Assembly (NCBI GenBank): GCA_036785325.1
Contig: JAXIVH010000029.1
Location: 4,340,215 to 4,404,214, forward strand
DNA length: 64,000 bases
Direction: 5' to 3'
From: Urophycis tenuis
Lineage: Eukaryota > Chordata > Actinopteri > Gadiformes > Phycidae
Part shown: in pieces, positions 11,705-23,300 of the stretch
Layout of the letters: each line of letters starts with the position of its first letter
Position numbering within the stretch: the stretch's first letter is position 1
The notes under the pieces: model-generated
Database searches by the model: none
What the model saw: the letters and a program-made list of their open reading frames with translations, nothing else
What the model was told of the DNA's origin: nothing
Made by a program: the position numbers and the translations under genes

Positions 11705-11728
11705 ACGTCATTGGACGCGTTATAAAAG
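11705..11728 (+). promoter_or_regulatory. pudp: pudp core promoter: CRE-like half site, inverted CCAAT box, TATA box
   Basis: A TATAAAAG box lies at 11721-11728, 102 bp before the pudp start codon, so transcription probably begins near 11750-11758 with a 5' UTR of about 75 nt. Just upstream are ACGTCA (11705-11710, half of a cAMP-response element) and ATTGG (11710-11714, an inverted CCAAT box). The order CCAAT, then TATA, then a short leader is that of a normal RNA polymerase II promoter. The factor assignments are inference from short motifs; the TATA box is the strongest part because of its position relative to a well-supported first exon. Confidence 0.6.
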
Positions 11729-11829
11729 GCGACTTAAAGGCTAGATATTTATAGTCTTATTGTGACATTCGTGTGTCTCTATTTGTCGAGTCTATTCTGC
11801 TGTACTTTGAAAGGACAACATCCCATGCC

Positions 11830-11899
11830 ATGTCGCTGTCCAACAAGACGTTCAAACCCGTCACCCATGTGCTTTTCGATATGGACGGATTACTTTTAG
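11830..11899 (+). CDS. pudp: Pseudouridine-5'-phosphatase, exon 1 of 4
   Basis: This exon encodes residues 1-23 and the first base of codon 24 of a HAD-superfamily phosphatase that dephosphorylates pseudouridine 5'-monophosphate in the cytosol, a step in modified-nucleotide breakdown. The exon holds HAD motif I, FDMDGLLL, with the nucleophile D17 and the acid/base D19. The next aspartate, D24, is split across the splice junction. The ATG at 11830 has G at -3 and gives an N terminus of normal length; the joined product is 231 residues, against 228 for human PUDP. The donor is G|GTGTCA at 11900 (phase 1). Exons 1-4 join without a break (70, 219, 230 and 177 nt). A second, out-of-frame ATG lies five bases upstream. 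Identity comes from recognising the family across all four exons. Confidence 0.93.
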
Positions 11900-12358
11900 G
11901 TGTCAAAACCTATTTTTCTAATTGCCATGTTGTTGTTGTGACTGCTACATCTCGTACGATGCACTCCTAGCCATGCCAACGTTAGGCATGGTGGCAGCCT
12001 GGCACTCATGCAAGCGTTCCGCTTTAAATGCGACATGTTATATATATATTTCGAGGGTTAAAAACATTACTTTGCCAAATAGATGATATATGAAAAGGTA
12101 AAGCATTGGCAAACTGATAGTGCCTTAGGTCTGTTGGAAGTTTTGCGTGTGCTGTGCTCTTGTACCCAGCGTGATGATGTGGTGACGTGCTTATTGCGTT
12201 ATGGTCTTCACATAATATCGCATTTTAAATGAGTTCATTAAAGTCAGGCCTACCTATAACTATATAGCTTACACACACAGGTATAGATGCAGTAAACACA
12301 GTCAACATGACAGTTAACTAAATGACTTAGCATTGTGTGCTGTGTTTTGTTATCCCAG

Positions 12359-12577
12359 ATACGGAGAGACTATACACGGTGTCCTTCCAGGAAATATGTG
12401 ACCGCTTTGGAAAGCAATACACCTGGGAGGTCAAGTCCAAAGTCATGGGCAAAAAGGCTTTGGACGCTGCCCAGATGATCCGAGACGCTCTAGATCTACC
12501 CATGACCGCCCAAGAGCTGCTCCATGAGACCCGGCTCGTGCAAGAGAGGATTTTCCCCTCTGCCCAGCTGATGCCAG
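12359..12577 (+). CDS. pudp: Pseudouridine-5'-phosphatase, exon 2 of 4
   Basis: The exon follows the acceptor TATCCCAG and completes D24, then reads TERLYTVSFQEICDRFGK, the start of the helical cap domain. It contains the family segment VMGKKALDAAQMIRDAL and ends in AQLMPG, with the glycine codon (97) split at the donor G|GTATAT (phase 1). The cap domain (about residues 24-96) sits over the active site and sets substrate choice in this group of HAD enzymes. Intron 1 is 459 bp and intron 2 is 647 bp. I see no frameshift or stop. Codon use is moderately GC-rich, unlike the AT-rich intron on either side, which supports selection on this stretch. Confidence 0.93.
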
Positions 12578-12632
12578 GTATATGCCAGATTTAGTTTGGG
12601 TCCTATTTGCGTTTCTAGGTCATGTTTGACAT

Positions 12633-12654
12633 CCCCCCCCCCCCCCCCCCCCCC
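12633..12654. repeat. Poly-C run in pudp intron 2
   Basis: A run of 22 C located 55 bp after the exon 2 donor. Confidence 0.95.
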
Positions 12655-13096
12655 GCCACCCCACTATAGATGAGCTCTATTACTCAACATGCTGCGGTGA
12701 CTACAGGATTGTGTAGGCCTATGCAATTGTAAAAATACACTACTTAAAATATGAGTAGAATGTAATGCAGTGGGCAATTTACAATTCACTCAAATATCGA
12801 AAATAAGGATCATTCGAGGAAAGCTAGAGTTCATTGTCTCAAGTTCTACAAACTCAAGTATTACAATGGTGCTGCATAACAGTATTGTAATACTGCTTAG
12901 GACTACAGTAATTATGTATGTGAGTATTTAATCTACTGCCCTTGTAATCTTTTTTTACACAGGTGTCATTGGAGGTGTAATGCAGGTGTAGGGCAGTATA
13001 GAAAAAAAATCAAACAAAAAACTCATGAAGTCACTGTCTGTAAAGTATTTAAGGGTGCTCTGGACATTCCCAAAACACTACTATTATTAAGGAGAC

Positions 13097-13156
13097 GTGT
13101 GTGTGTGTTTGTGTGTGCACTTGTGTGCATGCACACATGTGGCACTCATGTATATG

Positions 13157-13190
<34 letters not shown>
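13097..13190. repeat. Imperfect GT microsatellite beside the exon 3 acceptor
   Basis: GT units with GC, GCATGCAC and ATAT interruptions, then pure GT at about 13166-13190. It ends about 35 bp before exon 3. Confidence 0.93.
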
Positions 13191-13191
<1 letters not shown>

Positions 13192-13224
13192 TCCAACATC
13201 GTTGTTCACATTGCCCCTCCGCAG

Positions 13225-13454
13225 GTGTGGAGAAGCTGATCCGCCATCTGCTGAAACACGGCGTTCCCATCGCCGTGGCCACCAGCTCAGCGGGGGCCAC
13301 CTACACGCTGAAGACCAGCAGCCACCAGGCCTTCTTCAGCCAGTTCAGCCACGTGGTTCTCGGCGATGACCCTGATGTGAAGAACAGCAAGCCCCAGCCC
13401 GACTCCTTCCTGGTGTGCGCCGGAAGGTTCCAGCCGCCGCCGGCCCCAGACAAG
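13225..13454 (+). CDS. pudp: Pseudouridine-5'-phosphatase, exon 3 of 4
   Basis: The exon follows TGCCCCTCCGCAG and covers residues 97-173. It carries HAD motif II in AVATSSAG (T116/S117/S118, phosphate binding) and motif III in NSKPQPD (K152, which stabilises the aspartyl-phosphate). LGDDP (142-146) is also typical of the family. The donor is AAG|GTGGGA at 13455 in phase 0; read-through would hit TAA two codons later. A GT microsatellite ends about 35 bp before the acceptor. The following intron is very long (13455-48015), so exon 4 is assigned by family knowledge and matching phase rather than proximity. Confidence 0.92.
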
Positions 13455-15270
13455 GTGGGATAACCAGAGCTACAACGTGTGAACCCTCGCTCACTAGCTC
13501 ACTCATTTTGTAGACTTGATGGGAGAAACAGCTTTGTTTTCAGTGAGTGGTAAACTCACATTCCTTGAATTTTAAGTATGGAAAACACTAATGATAATAG
13601 AAAGCAGTGTACTTCATTGCAGCATGTATTGCAGTAAGAGCACAAGAGAGTTGAAAACAAAATTGCAGCTATTCCTGTCATTCAGACCTGCAAAACATTC
13701 CAAAGATTGTTGGGATGAGTATAATTTATGGCTAATAATGAGGTAAAAATTGTTATTATTAATGATGATGATTTGGTACAAAGCAACATCCGGGAAGGCC
13801 TAGTCCGTTTGCTAAAACAAAATTATAAAATTACAAAATTAACTTAATTTATAACAACATTTAGAAACTTGTCCTCTTTGGTGACATGGGGACATCGAGG
13901 TGAGCATCAGTACACTGTGGAGTCTGTACAGAGTAGACTCACACTCCAATGGTCTTTGTTCTGTGCTTCATTATTTGCTATTCTTTGCCTCTTTTTTTCC
14001 ATTTGAACATACATTTACTGTATAACTAAGCCCTCCATCAAGCCTTAAGTAGTGCTGGTGCTCAGGAAAAGCAGAACATAGTGCGTACAATGTTCCAGTT
14101 GAAGAAGGAAATCATCTTGAAGCATGATAACAGGGAGCGTGTGTCTGATATTGCTTTAATTTATAGCATGCCCAAATCGATAATATGTGCGATTTTTCAA
14201 GCATAAAGAAGTGATAAAGATGTTATTGTTATTTTATTACTGTTCATCCAGGTTAAATTTACGATGTTATACATGAAGTATTATGTGTGAAGTTCTAAAC
14301 ATGCAATTATCTGGGACTCTGAAACAGATCAATCCATTTTACATTTCTATGGAAAAAAGTTTCAGTTTTTGAACAATTCACAAGTATCTAGCTTTCACTG
14401 TATATGCGTGAAAAAAATATTCTAATGTTAAAAAACAGTGTACCTCAAAGAAAGGTAGGAAGGAATTTAAGGGCGCAAGCCTAAGCCAGAAAACTGCTTT
14501 CCGATCCCTGGGACTGCACTGTATCAAGAACGGTCATTGATCAATAAGTGATATAACCACATGGACTCAGGATTAATATGGCAAGCTATGGCAAGCCTTT
14601 TGTCAAACACTATAATACGTAGTTACATCCACAAATTGCAGTTAAAAGTTAGTTGCCAAAAGGGAGACTTGTTCCCACCATCACACAGTGGGAACGCGTA
14701 TTATGGGCAGTATTCCAGGGGTATTGTGGAAGAAATAGATGCTCTGTTCTCCGGAACAAAGAAGGGCATGACCCCTTCAGACCACCAACAATTACAAAAA
14801 ACAAGGAACTGTCATGGTCTCAGGTTGTGTAAGTTGCCAAACATTAGTAGAGATTCTGGAGCGACTTATGCTGCCTTCAAGACAACATAATTTTTGTGTA
14901 AATTATATTAAGACAGTGCAAAGCCACATTCTGCACACATGACAAAGGCATGGCTGTGGAAGAAGACGGTGTGGGTGGTGGCCTGCCTGCCTGCCGACCT
15001 GGCCCCAGTTTGCAGTAAGGATGGGACAAAATGACACCTGAAACGCTTCAGCCATTGGTGTTTTTTTGATTGATTGACGTCTTTTGATTGTTGTGAACAG
15101 GAATGGCAGTATTAGAATGTGGTAATGTAGAAAGGCACAAAGTGCTTATTTTGAAAAGAAAACCTTCAGGAATTCAGGATGTGAAACATCAAATAATCTA
15201 CTTTTGTATTGTTTTCAATGTAATACAGGCCAAAGATAATTTACAAATCACTATGTTTAGTTTTTATTTT

Positions 15271-15625
15271 AACTACATTTAGCCTTTATCCAAAGCGGCT
15301 TACAGTCACTTTGGATAAAGGCTACATTTGTCATAAGAAGGTGAAACATTTCATTGCTGTTAATACAGTAAGAAAGTCACCAGAACAAGTTTCAAGCATT
15401 TCAACTGCTAGGTTAACCATTGTTGGTATACAACATCTCTGACTAAGTGCCAAGTTACAAAGAGCGATTAAAGTGCCAAGTTACAAAGAGCGATTAAAGT
15501 GCCAATACACAAAGAGCGATTAAAGTGCCAAGACGTACAACAAATAAGAGCATGAGGGTCGGGTTATGCAGGGTTCAGGTGAACTCTGAACAAGTGGGTC
15601 TTGAGTCTCTTTCTGAGAATGGGGA
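15271..15625 (-). mobile_element. Left arm of an inverted pair of SINE-tailed repeats
   Basis: It begins with TTTATCCAAAGCGGCTTACA, the reverse of the common fish SINE/LINE tail, and continues through CATTTGTCATAAGAAGGTGA and CAGTAAGAAAGTCACCAGAA to GGTTATGCAGGGTTCAGGTG. These blocks recur in reverse order and orientation at 15822-16190. Inside is a 27-28 bp tandem repeat, three units, AAGTGCCAAGTTACAAAGAG-type (about 15455-15540). Confidence 0.7.
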
Positions 15626-15821
15626 GTGACTCTGCAGTCCTGACATTGGCAGGGAGCTCGTTCCACCACTGCAGTGCCAAAACAAAGAGGAGTTGAGATT
15701 AAACATACCATCCCAACTTCTCCTGATTTGGGATTGTAGTTATATAGAGTTGGATAGTTAATAGTGTTAAGTATCAGAATTTTCGGCCAATCATGTTGCT
15801 GAAGTGCTGTAAGAGATCTGA

Positions 15822-16190
15822 TTGAGGTTCACCTGAACCCTGCATAACATCCACTCTCTATTTAAAAAACAAAACCAAAAAACATTTGTCTTTGTACTTT
15901 ATAATCGCTTTTTGTAACTTAGCACTCAGTCAGAGATGTTGTATACTAGCAATGGTTAATCTAGCAATTGAAATTAGCACTATTACTGTGGCAGCTACTA
16001 CAATCTACAATCTCGTCATGTCTTGGATGTGATGACAATAAATACTTCTTGAATCTTGAGTCTTGAAATGCTTGAAACTAGTTCTGGTGACTTTCTTACT
16101 GTATTAGCAGCAATGAAATGTTTTCACTTTCTTATGACAAATGTACTCTTTGTAAGTCGCTTTGGATAAAAGTGTCTGCTAAATGCCCAA
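15822..16190 (+). mobile_element. Right arm of the inverted pair
   Basis: It matches the complement of 15271-15600: GGTTCACCTGAACCCTGCAT, CAGAGATGTTGTATAC, TTCTGGTGACTTTCTTACTG and CTTTGGATAAAAGTGTCTGC. About 100 bp (15965-16068, ending CAATAAATACTTCTTGAATC) is extra and looks like a further short retroposon tail inserted in this arm. Confidence 0.7.
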
Positions 16191-18534
16191 AATTTAAAGT
16201 GCTTGATTGGGGACCACCAGCACTAGTGGACTCGGCCAGCACTAGTAAACTGTAAAAAAGTTTTGAACATTACATGCTGAGTGTATATAACTGTATTGAT
16301 GAGTGTCGGAAGGTTAAAGTATCTCTACAGAAGATATATTGGTTATACTTTTGACAATTTTGTGATTAGAATTCTGATAATACAGTTACTCATTTTAAGC
16401 TATTTTTCTATAAACATTTGTCAAATACAGATTTTGAATTGCAAATTTGGGGTTGTTTTTCAGGTCATTAAAAACATGAATAATTTAGTTTTTCATGGCT
16501 GCTCTTCAAACAAAGCAAGCCGCTGTTAGACTTCACTTTGCTCTCTATTCACTTGTGACGGGAATTTGTTCACAATGTTGTCGTAAAGTAAATAATTAAT
16601 TCAAACGCGAATAAATGATGGCTCGATGAACTATGACAATCATTTCAATTGTTGTTAATTGTCAATGATATAATGATGACGGGGTATTTTAAACTTGTAA
16701 ATACAATTCAAAACATAAACTAAGTCTGCATGTCGTAATGCACTTTTCCTTTAGAAATATTGAAATACTGGAACTGAACAAGCGAATATAGAAAAATGAA
16801 GTGCCAAAGCAGGAAATACCCACATAGCATAATTACATTACTTTACTTGATTACATAAATCATGTTTTTATGACTTCCAGTTTTATTGTTTTTGCCATGA
16901 CATGAATTGACTAAAATGTCGCCAAAGTATATCAGAGATTTGTGTACACTCTATTTGGTATATTGCACACAGCACTATTGTGTTGTGTTCTGTAGGCTCA
17001 TGTGTTAAATCCAGTCATGGCAACAGTGCTCTTTAATTGACTATTTAGTCATTTCGAACTTTCTCATATAATTTTCAACTGTAAATCTCACAACTGTGGA
17101 ACACAGAACTTTAAATGTTTTGTGTATGGAATAGCAACAACCCTTCCATATTGACATGCGGCAACAGCTGCTTTTCCAAGCCAATTGTAGAATTCTTGAT
17201 TTTCCATTTCTTTTCTTACTTCGTTTTGGTGTCAACACGTGAATGCCTCAGACTGAGCTGTGAGCTTTTGGTATCCGTCAGAGGCAGTAGCACTTCCTGT
17301 TGATTAACCAATCAGGAAGCTATATTTAGCAGTGTCATCTAATATCTGCATGTCAAATGCAGTAACCACTACTATACATATTCCCAGCCTCACAAATAAT
17401 AATAGTCGCTTTTGATAACCGTGTCTGCTAAATGGCCGAGTGTAAGCATATACACCTCTACTCACCAACACATCTGGTGAAAACCCAGCTCATTACCAAA
17501 ACATGGAAGAAGGAGAAGGTCAAAATAACTGTCACACAGGTGGCAGTCAGGGGCGGTGGAGGCTAAAGTGATGGCCATTCCTGAGAGTAGATCCGACCCA
17601 TTGCAGCTTAATGGACTATTTTAGGCCATTATGCTGGGGTCATTAGACAAAAGTGAGTGCTCTGAAATCCATTACAAATCCCATCGTAAAGAGATACTGT
17701 GCTTTTGTCAGGGGGGGGGGGGGCAAGATTTCCACAAGTACATTTTTCTAGGGGCATTCTTTATAATTGCATTGTTTTGATGTTTTGGCCAGGAACTGGA
17801 AGTTTGGACTACACATAAGTTTGCTGCAATTTTTTTAAGTCAAGGAGAACATTTAAAGGACTTTGTTGAGGCTGCTTTGTTAAGACCCAAGGTTCATTAT
17901 TGACAAGATTTCGATTTTTTTTCCAACTCACCTCCTTTTGTGGTGTACACGTCTTCCGAAACTGGGAAGATAAAATTGAGCAATAAATCTTTAGTTTTTC
18001 CAACACAAGTGAGTGCATACTGCCCTGACTAGCTATCTTTCACCAATAGTGCACACAAACAAACAAGTCCTTTGTTTACATGCCACTGCGCATGCTCATT
18101 GAGTTGGAGACTGTTGGAGAGGCGCACAGTTAGAATTCTAAGTGAAGATTGTGGCTGCATTTTAGGCAGTAAAATTCTGAATTAACAGACTTTAGTTAGA
18201 CTTTAGTTAGTGCAACAGTAGTAACAATAGTCCAAGCCCGGCTCTTACTTGTGATAGACAAAACTAAGATACAGCTATGGGAGCTGCTGAACACTCATTT
18301 GGAATAGGATGGATTTCAATGGCATGCCAACTGCCAGATTTCAGCCACATTCAAAGTGCGTACACCATGAAAGGGGTCGAGTCGCACAGAAATCAGGGCT
18401 GATTTACATCTTCACAAAGGCAATGATAACGACTCACCTGGGATCTTAGCAAACCGACCTCATTGAGAAAAGGTTGTGTGTACATCAACATAGACTCTAC
18501 ACACAATAATTGTGATTAGAGTGGTTTAACCTTA

Positions 18535-18790
18535 GGTTTCAAGGTTTCAAGTTTATTGTCACATACCAGATAACAACGCACATCATTACCAGCAGTGAAA
18601 TTCTTGCAGCCCGGGTGAACGCAACTTTGCATAATAAAATAAAATGGAATAAAATAAGAGCAATATAAGTGCGCAATATAAATAATAACAGATCTAATCA
18701 AATCAGATAAGGAGCAGCCTAATAGTAAAATAAGTGGCAGTGGGTAAAATTGGTGAGGTAGATAAGTGAAATAATGAATAATGGACAATG
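18535..18790 (-). repeat. Interspersed-repeat 3' tail fragment
   Basis: The segment TTCAAGTTTATTGTCACATA followed by CAGCAGTGAAATTCTTGCAG resembles the reversed 3' end of fish non-LTR elements (tail facing left). It has no coding capacity. Family not determined. Confidence 0.45.
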
Positions 18791-19880
18791 GTAGTACAAG
18801 AACTTAATATAGTATAACGCCACGGTGTGTGGCACATTTCATATAGCATCAATCATTTTAACGCTCATACTCTGCGCCGTGTACTCACTTAAAACAGTAT
18901 CACGTATATATTTTATATTCATAGTTTTAATGTTTATTGAAGTTGAGCTGAAACATGTGGTTCACTTGTATGAAAGTGGAATGTTAATTTACAGTCACTT
19001 TCGCAATGTGAAGGATTTGTTGTTGACCGTGGTGGAGGGGCGGGGTGACATGGACCTGGGCCACTCCCGTTCGTCTGCCTCCCTGGATGAATTCAAAACA
19101 ACAACATAATAATAACTGATACATTCTTTGATTCAGATGCCGGGAATAATCAATTGAGTGTGAGGGAATGCCCATATTTCTCCACAAGATGTTTGCAGCC
19201 CAATTTAACTGTCGTTCTCTGCTCTTTCATTATTCATCATTTAACTCTACAAATAGGTTTGCCTGTGGCTGTTGCACACCTTGATTTATTTATTTATTTG
19301 GTTTATTTGTGCTTTTTTATTCGTAATGTGGAGCCAGCCACAAGGGCTGCCTTCTTTGTTGCTCAGATGTGAATGTGGGGCTCCGGAGATCATGGTGACA
19401 CAGTGGTGTTCAGCGGAGCGACTGATGGGGATGTTGCTTGTTTATAATGATTTACCTATTTTTGAAGTTTCCATAGCAGCTCTGGGGTTTTTTGGTCAGT
19501 CTGACCATGTCTGTCTGCATGACACAGTGGGGCATTTCGCTACTTCCCCCCCCAATGACCAACACACACTCGTGATCAGCCACACAAGTGTTGGCTATGA
19601 AACTGTTCAATGCTAATTAACAGTGAAGGTATGTCACGCACACTCAACCCCCTACAACCCCCTCACTCTTATACACAAGTTGGCACTTGTGTCAACAGTG
19701 GCTCAGAGTTCAAAATGTAATTACACTGTCGGAATCAGTAATTGTTTTTTTCACAACAGAAGTGTTCTTTTCCAGTGGAATGCTCCAAGCGCTGATGCGT
19801 TTCATTTAGTTTTGTATGCAATATCAGTGCATTACTTTTGTGCATGCATTGGATTTTGACTTGTGCTTTGGAAATGTGTC

Positions 19881-19945
19881 CAGGGGCGGCAGTAGCTCAG
19901 TGGGTAGAGTGGGTGGACAGAGCGGGTCATCCACTAAGGGTTGAA
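19881..19945 (+). mobile_element. Truncated SINE head (tRNA-like)
   Basis: GGGGCGGCAGTAGCTCAGTG GGTAGAG has the A-box of a tRNA-derived SINE and matches the head of the SINE at 51066. The B-box and tail are lost. It is not a tRNA gene. Confidence 0.6.
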
Positions 19946-20327
19946 ATTGACTTGCTGCAGACAATGCATACGTGTAGGAATCATGGCTGCCACGCGTATT
20001 CTGTGACCGTTTGCAATATTTGCAAGCGAACACGACACGTCCACAAGATGCAATACTGACAAGAAACTTGAGGGGCGACCGTGTGAATAAACACAGTGAC
20101 CTCAAGGTCCGAGTCGGGGAAGTTATTATTAGCATGGCGGAATTTTTCGAGGAGAGACTGTCAGACCTAGTACGCAATTTCAGTCAGTTTCATGTCAGTC
20201 CAGCTGGCGACAGATTGCGTTGGTTACGTTTGTTGTTTATTTACATGAGCACGCAATACACATGCTTTTGTACGATTTCTGATCTGATATTACTGTGATC
20301 TGCACAAGTGGAGACCTCCACTTGTGC

Positions 20328-23300
20328 GTTTTTGCCGCGTAATGATGCAGCAAGTGCGCGTGCGCGAAAGCTGCATGCTGCCTGTTACGCTGCTCCAGAC
20401 TTGCGTTCGCTTTTTTTTAACTTTTAACTTTCTTTTCTTTTTCTTTTTACTTATTTCTTTTTCTCTGAAGTACTGGGAAGCCCTACACTCTCAAGCAATG
20501 CTGTTTGAGGGAGTTTTGTGGTGCTTTTCGTGTACTATTTTCATTCGCAATGCCGCCTACACCGGGACACGCTGCCTTTGTTTACTCCGGAGAACAGCTG
20601 ATCGCACTAATGCCGGCCGGCATGGTGGCCAGACCAGCGGATATACCACCCGATCTCTGGAGGAAAACTCACCGGGGATGCAGAGGAGGGAAACAACGTC
20701 GGGGGAGAAGGTTGACACGGAACGTACGCATGGAAAGGAGGAAATTCAAGCCGTGTCTCCCTTCTATTGTTATGGGGAATGTTCAATCCCTTAATAACAA
20801 AATGGACGAACTAACGGCGCTTACGCGGAGCCACTCAGTTTATCGGGAATGTAGTCTGATGTGTTTCACCGAGACATGGCTGCACATGGATATTACGGAC
20901 CCGATTGTATCTGTCGATGGCTTCCACACTGTTCGGGCGGACCGGGACTGTACCAAGAGCGGTAAGCGGAAGGGGGGAGGGCTCGCCGTTCTAGTTAATA
21001 TCAGGTGGTGTAATCCCGGTCACATCTGTATTAAGGAACAGATCTGTAGCCCAGATGCTGAAGTGTTGGCCGTTGGTCTACGTCCATACCACCTCCCTAG
21101 GGAGATCCCGCATGTTATCATCGTAATGGTGTACATCCCTCCCACTGCTAACCCATCAGCTGCCTGCGGCACCATACACACCACCGTCTCCAAACTACAG
21201 ACTAAACACCCTAGTGCCCTCATCATCATGTCGGGAGACTTTAACCACGTCACCATGGATAAAGTTCTGCCGACTTTTAAGCAATATGTGAGCTGTCCTA
21301 CCAGAGGGGTGAGGACCCTGGACCTGATGTATGCCAACATTAAGGAGGCATACATCTCTTCTTCTCTCCCCCCTCTGGGCAGGTCGGATCACAACCTGGT
21401 TTACCTCAATCCCTGCTATGTGCCTCTGGTGAAGAGGAAGCCTGTGACCACAAGGACTGTGAGGAAGTGGTCAGAGGAATCTTACGAGGCACTGCAGTAC
21501 TGTTTTGAGGTGACGGACTGGCCTGCACTCTGTGAGCCTCACGGGGAGGATATTGATGGGCTCACAGAGTGCATAACAGACTACATTAACTTCTGTGTAG
21601 ACTGCTATGTTCCTGCGTCGACAGTCACCTGTTACGCAAACAACAAACCTTGGATCACCAAGGACATCAAGGCCATCCTGAACGACAAGAAGAGGGCGTT
21701 CAGAGAGGGCAACCAGGCTGAGCTGAGGAGAGTACAGGGGGTACTCAAGGTCAAAATTAAGGAGGCAAAAGACAGATACAGGAGGAAGCTGGAGATGAAG
21801 CTCCAGAAAAACAACACAAGGGATGTGTGGAGTGGTATGAAAACCATCACGGGCTTCCAGAGGACTGGTAGCGTGGGGCTGGAGGGTGGAGTGGCTCGGG
21901 CCAATGAATTTAACCTTTTCTTCAATAGGTTTGATACTGCGGCCCCCGCCCCTCCCCCTCATGACCCTGCTGCTACTGCTGCTGGCAGCCCAACAACCAG
22001 TGCCACTCCACCTCCCCCTCCTTCTCCCCCTCCTTATAGACCGCCCTCCTGCCTCTCACCACCTCTATTCACTCCCGGCCACTTCACACCTTCACCCTGC
22101 CCCACCCCTCCCCCCTGCTCTGCATACTGTCCTCCACTACCTGAGGACCCTATCCCTCCCCCCACTGACACCTCTACAGTGACTTCCACGCCTGACCTGG
22201 TGAGAAGACAACTGATTAGACTCCACTCTGGCAAAGCGGCGGGCCCTGATGGTGTGTTCCCCAGGGTACTTAAAGCCTGTGCCCCCCAGCTGTGTGGAGT
22301 ACTTAATCATGTCTTCAACCTGAGCCTGCACCTCCAGAAGGTCCCTCTGATGTGGAAGACGTCCTGCCTCGTTCCTGTCCCAAAGACGCTGCGCCCCAGC
22401 AGCCCCAAGGACTACAGACCGGTGGCTCTGACATCACATATCATGAAGACCCTGGAGAGGCTTGTTCTGGACCAGCTTAGGCCTATGGTCAGACCCTTCT
22501 CGGACCAGCTGCAGTTCGCCTAGCAGCCCAGCCTGGGTGTCGAGGACTGCATCATCTACCTGCTGAACAAAGTCTACTCTCATCTGGACAAGCCGGCGAG
22601 CACTGTGAGAGTCATGTTCTTTGACTTCTCCAGTGCTTTCAACACCTTACGGCCTGGTCTCCTAGGTGAGAAGATGGCGGCGATGCAGGTTGATGCTCCC
22701 TTGGTGTCCTGGATTGTTGACTACCTGATGGGCAGACCACAGTTTGTACGTCTACAGAATTGTGTGTCTGACAGGGTGGTCAGCAACACTGGGGCCCCAC
22801 AAGGGACGGTCCTTTCTCCCTTTCTCTTCACCCTCTACACCTCAGACTTCAGCTACTGCACTGAGTCCTGCCACCTTCAGAAGTTTTCTGATGACTCAGC
22901 AATAGTTGGCTGTATTGAAGGGGGTGATGAGGGTGAGTATAGGACTGTTGTGGGCAACTTTGTCTCTTGGTGTGAGCTGAACCATCTACAGCTCAATGCT
23001 ACAAAGACAAAGGAGCTCATTGTGGACCTAAGGAGGGTCAAAACACCGGTGGGCCCTGTGTTCATCCAGGGGGTTCCAGTCGATACTGTTGAGGAGTACA
23101 AGTACCTGGGGGTGTACTTCAACAACAAGTTGGACTGGACCAGGAACACAGAGGCCGTCTACAAGAAGGGCCAAAGCCGACTCTTTTTTCTGAGGAGGCT
23201 AAGGTCCTTCAACATCTGCAGGACAATGCTGAGGATGTTCTATGAGTCGGTTGTTGCCAGTGCAATCTTCTTTGCTGTCACATGCTGGGGCAGTGGGATG

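Noticed and set aside
11773..11829. N-terminal extension of the pudp frame upstream of ATG 11830
   Set aside because: It has no ATG in frame, starts only at GTG, and would overlap the likely 5' UTR just after the TATA box.
19881..19945. Possible tRNA gene
   Set aside because: The A-box is present but there is no matching acceptor stem, anticodon arm or B-box; it is a SINE head shared with 51062.
21471..21962. Minus-strand open frames within the LINE
   Set aside because: They are antisense shadows of the plus-strand endonuclease/RT frame.
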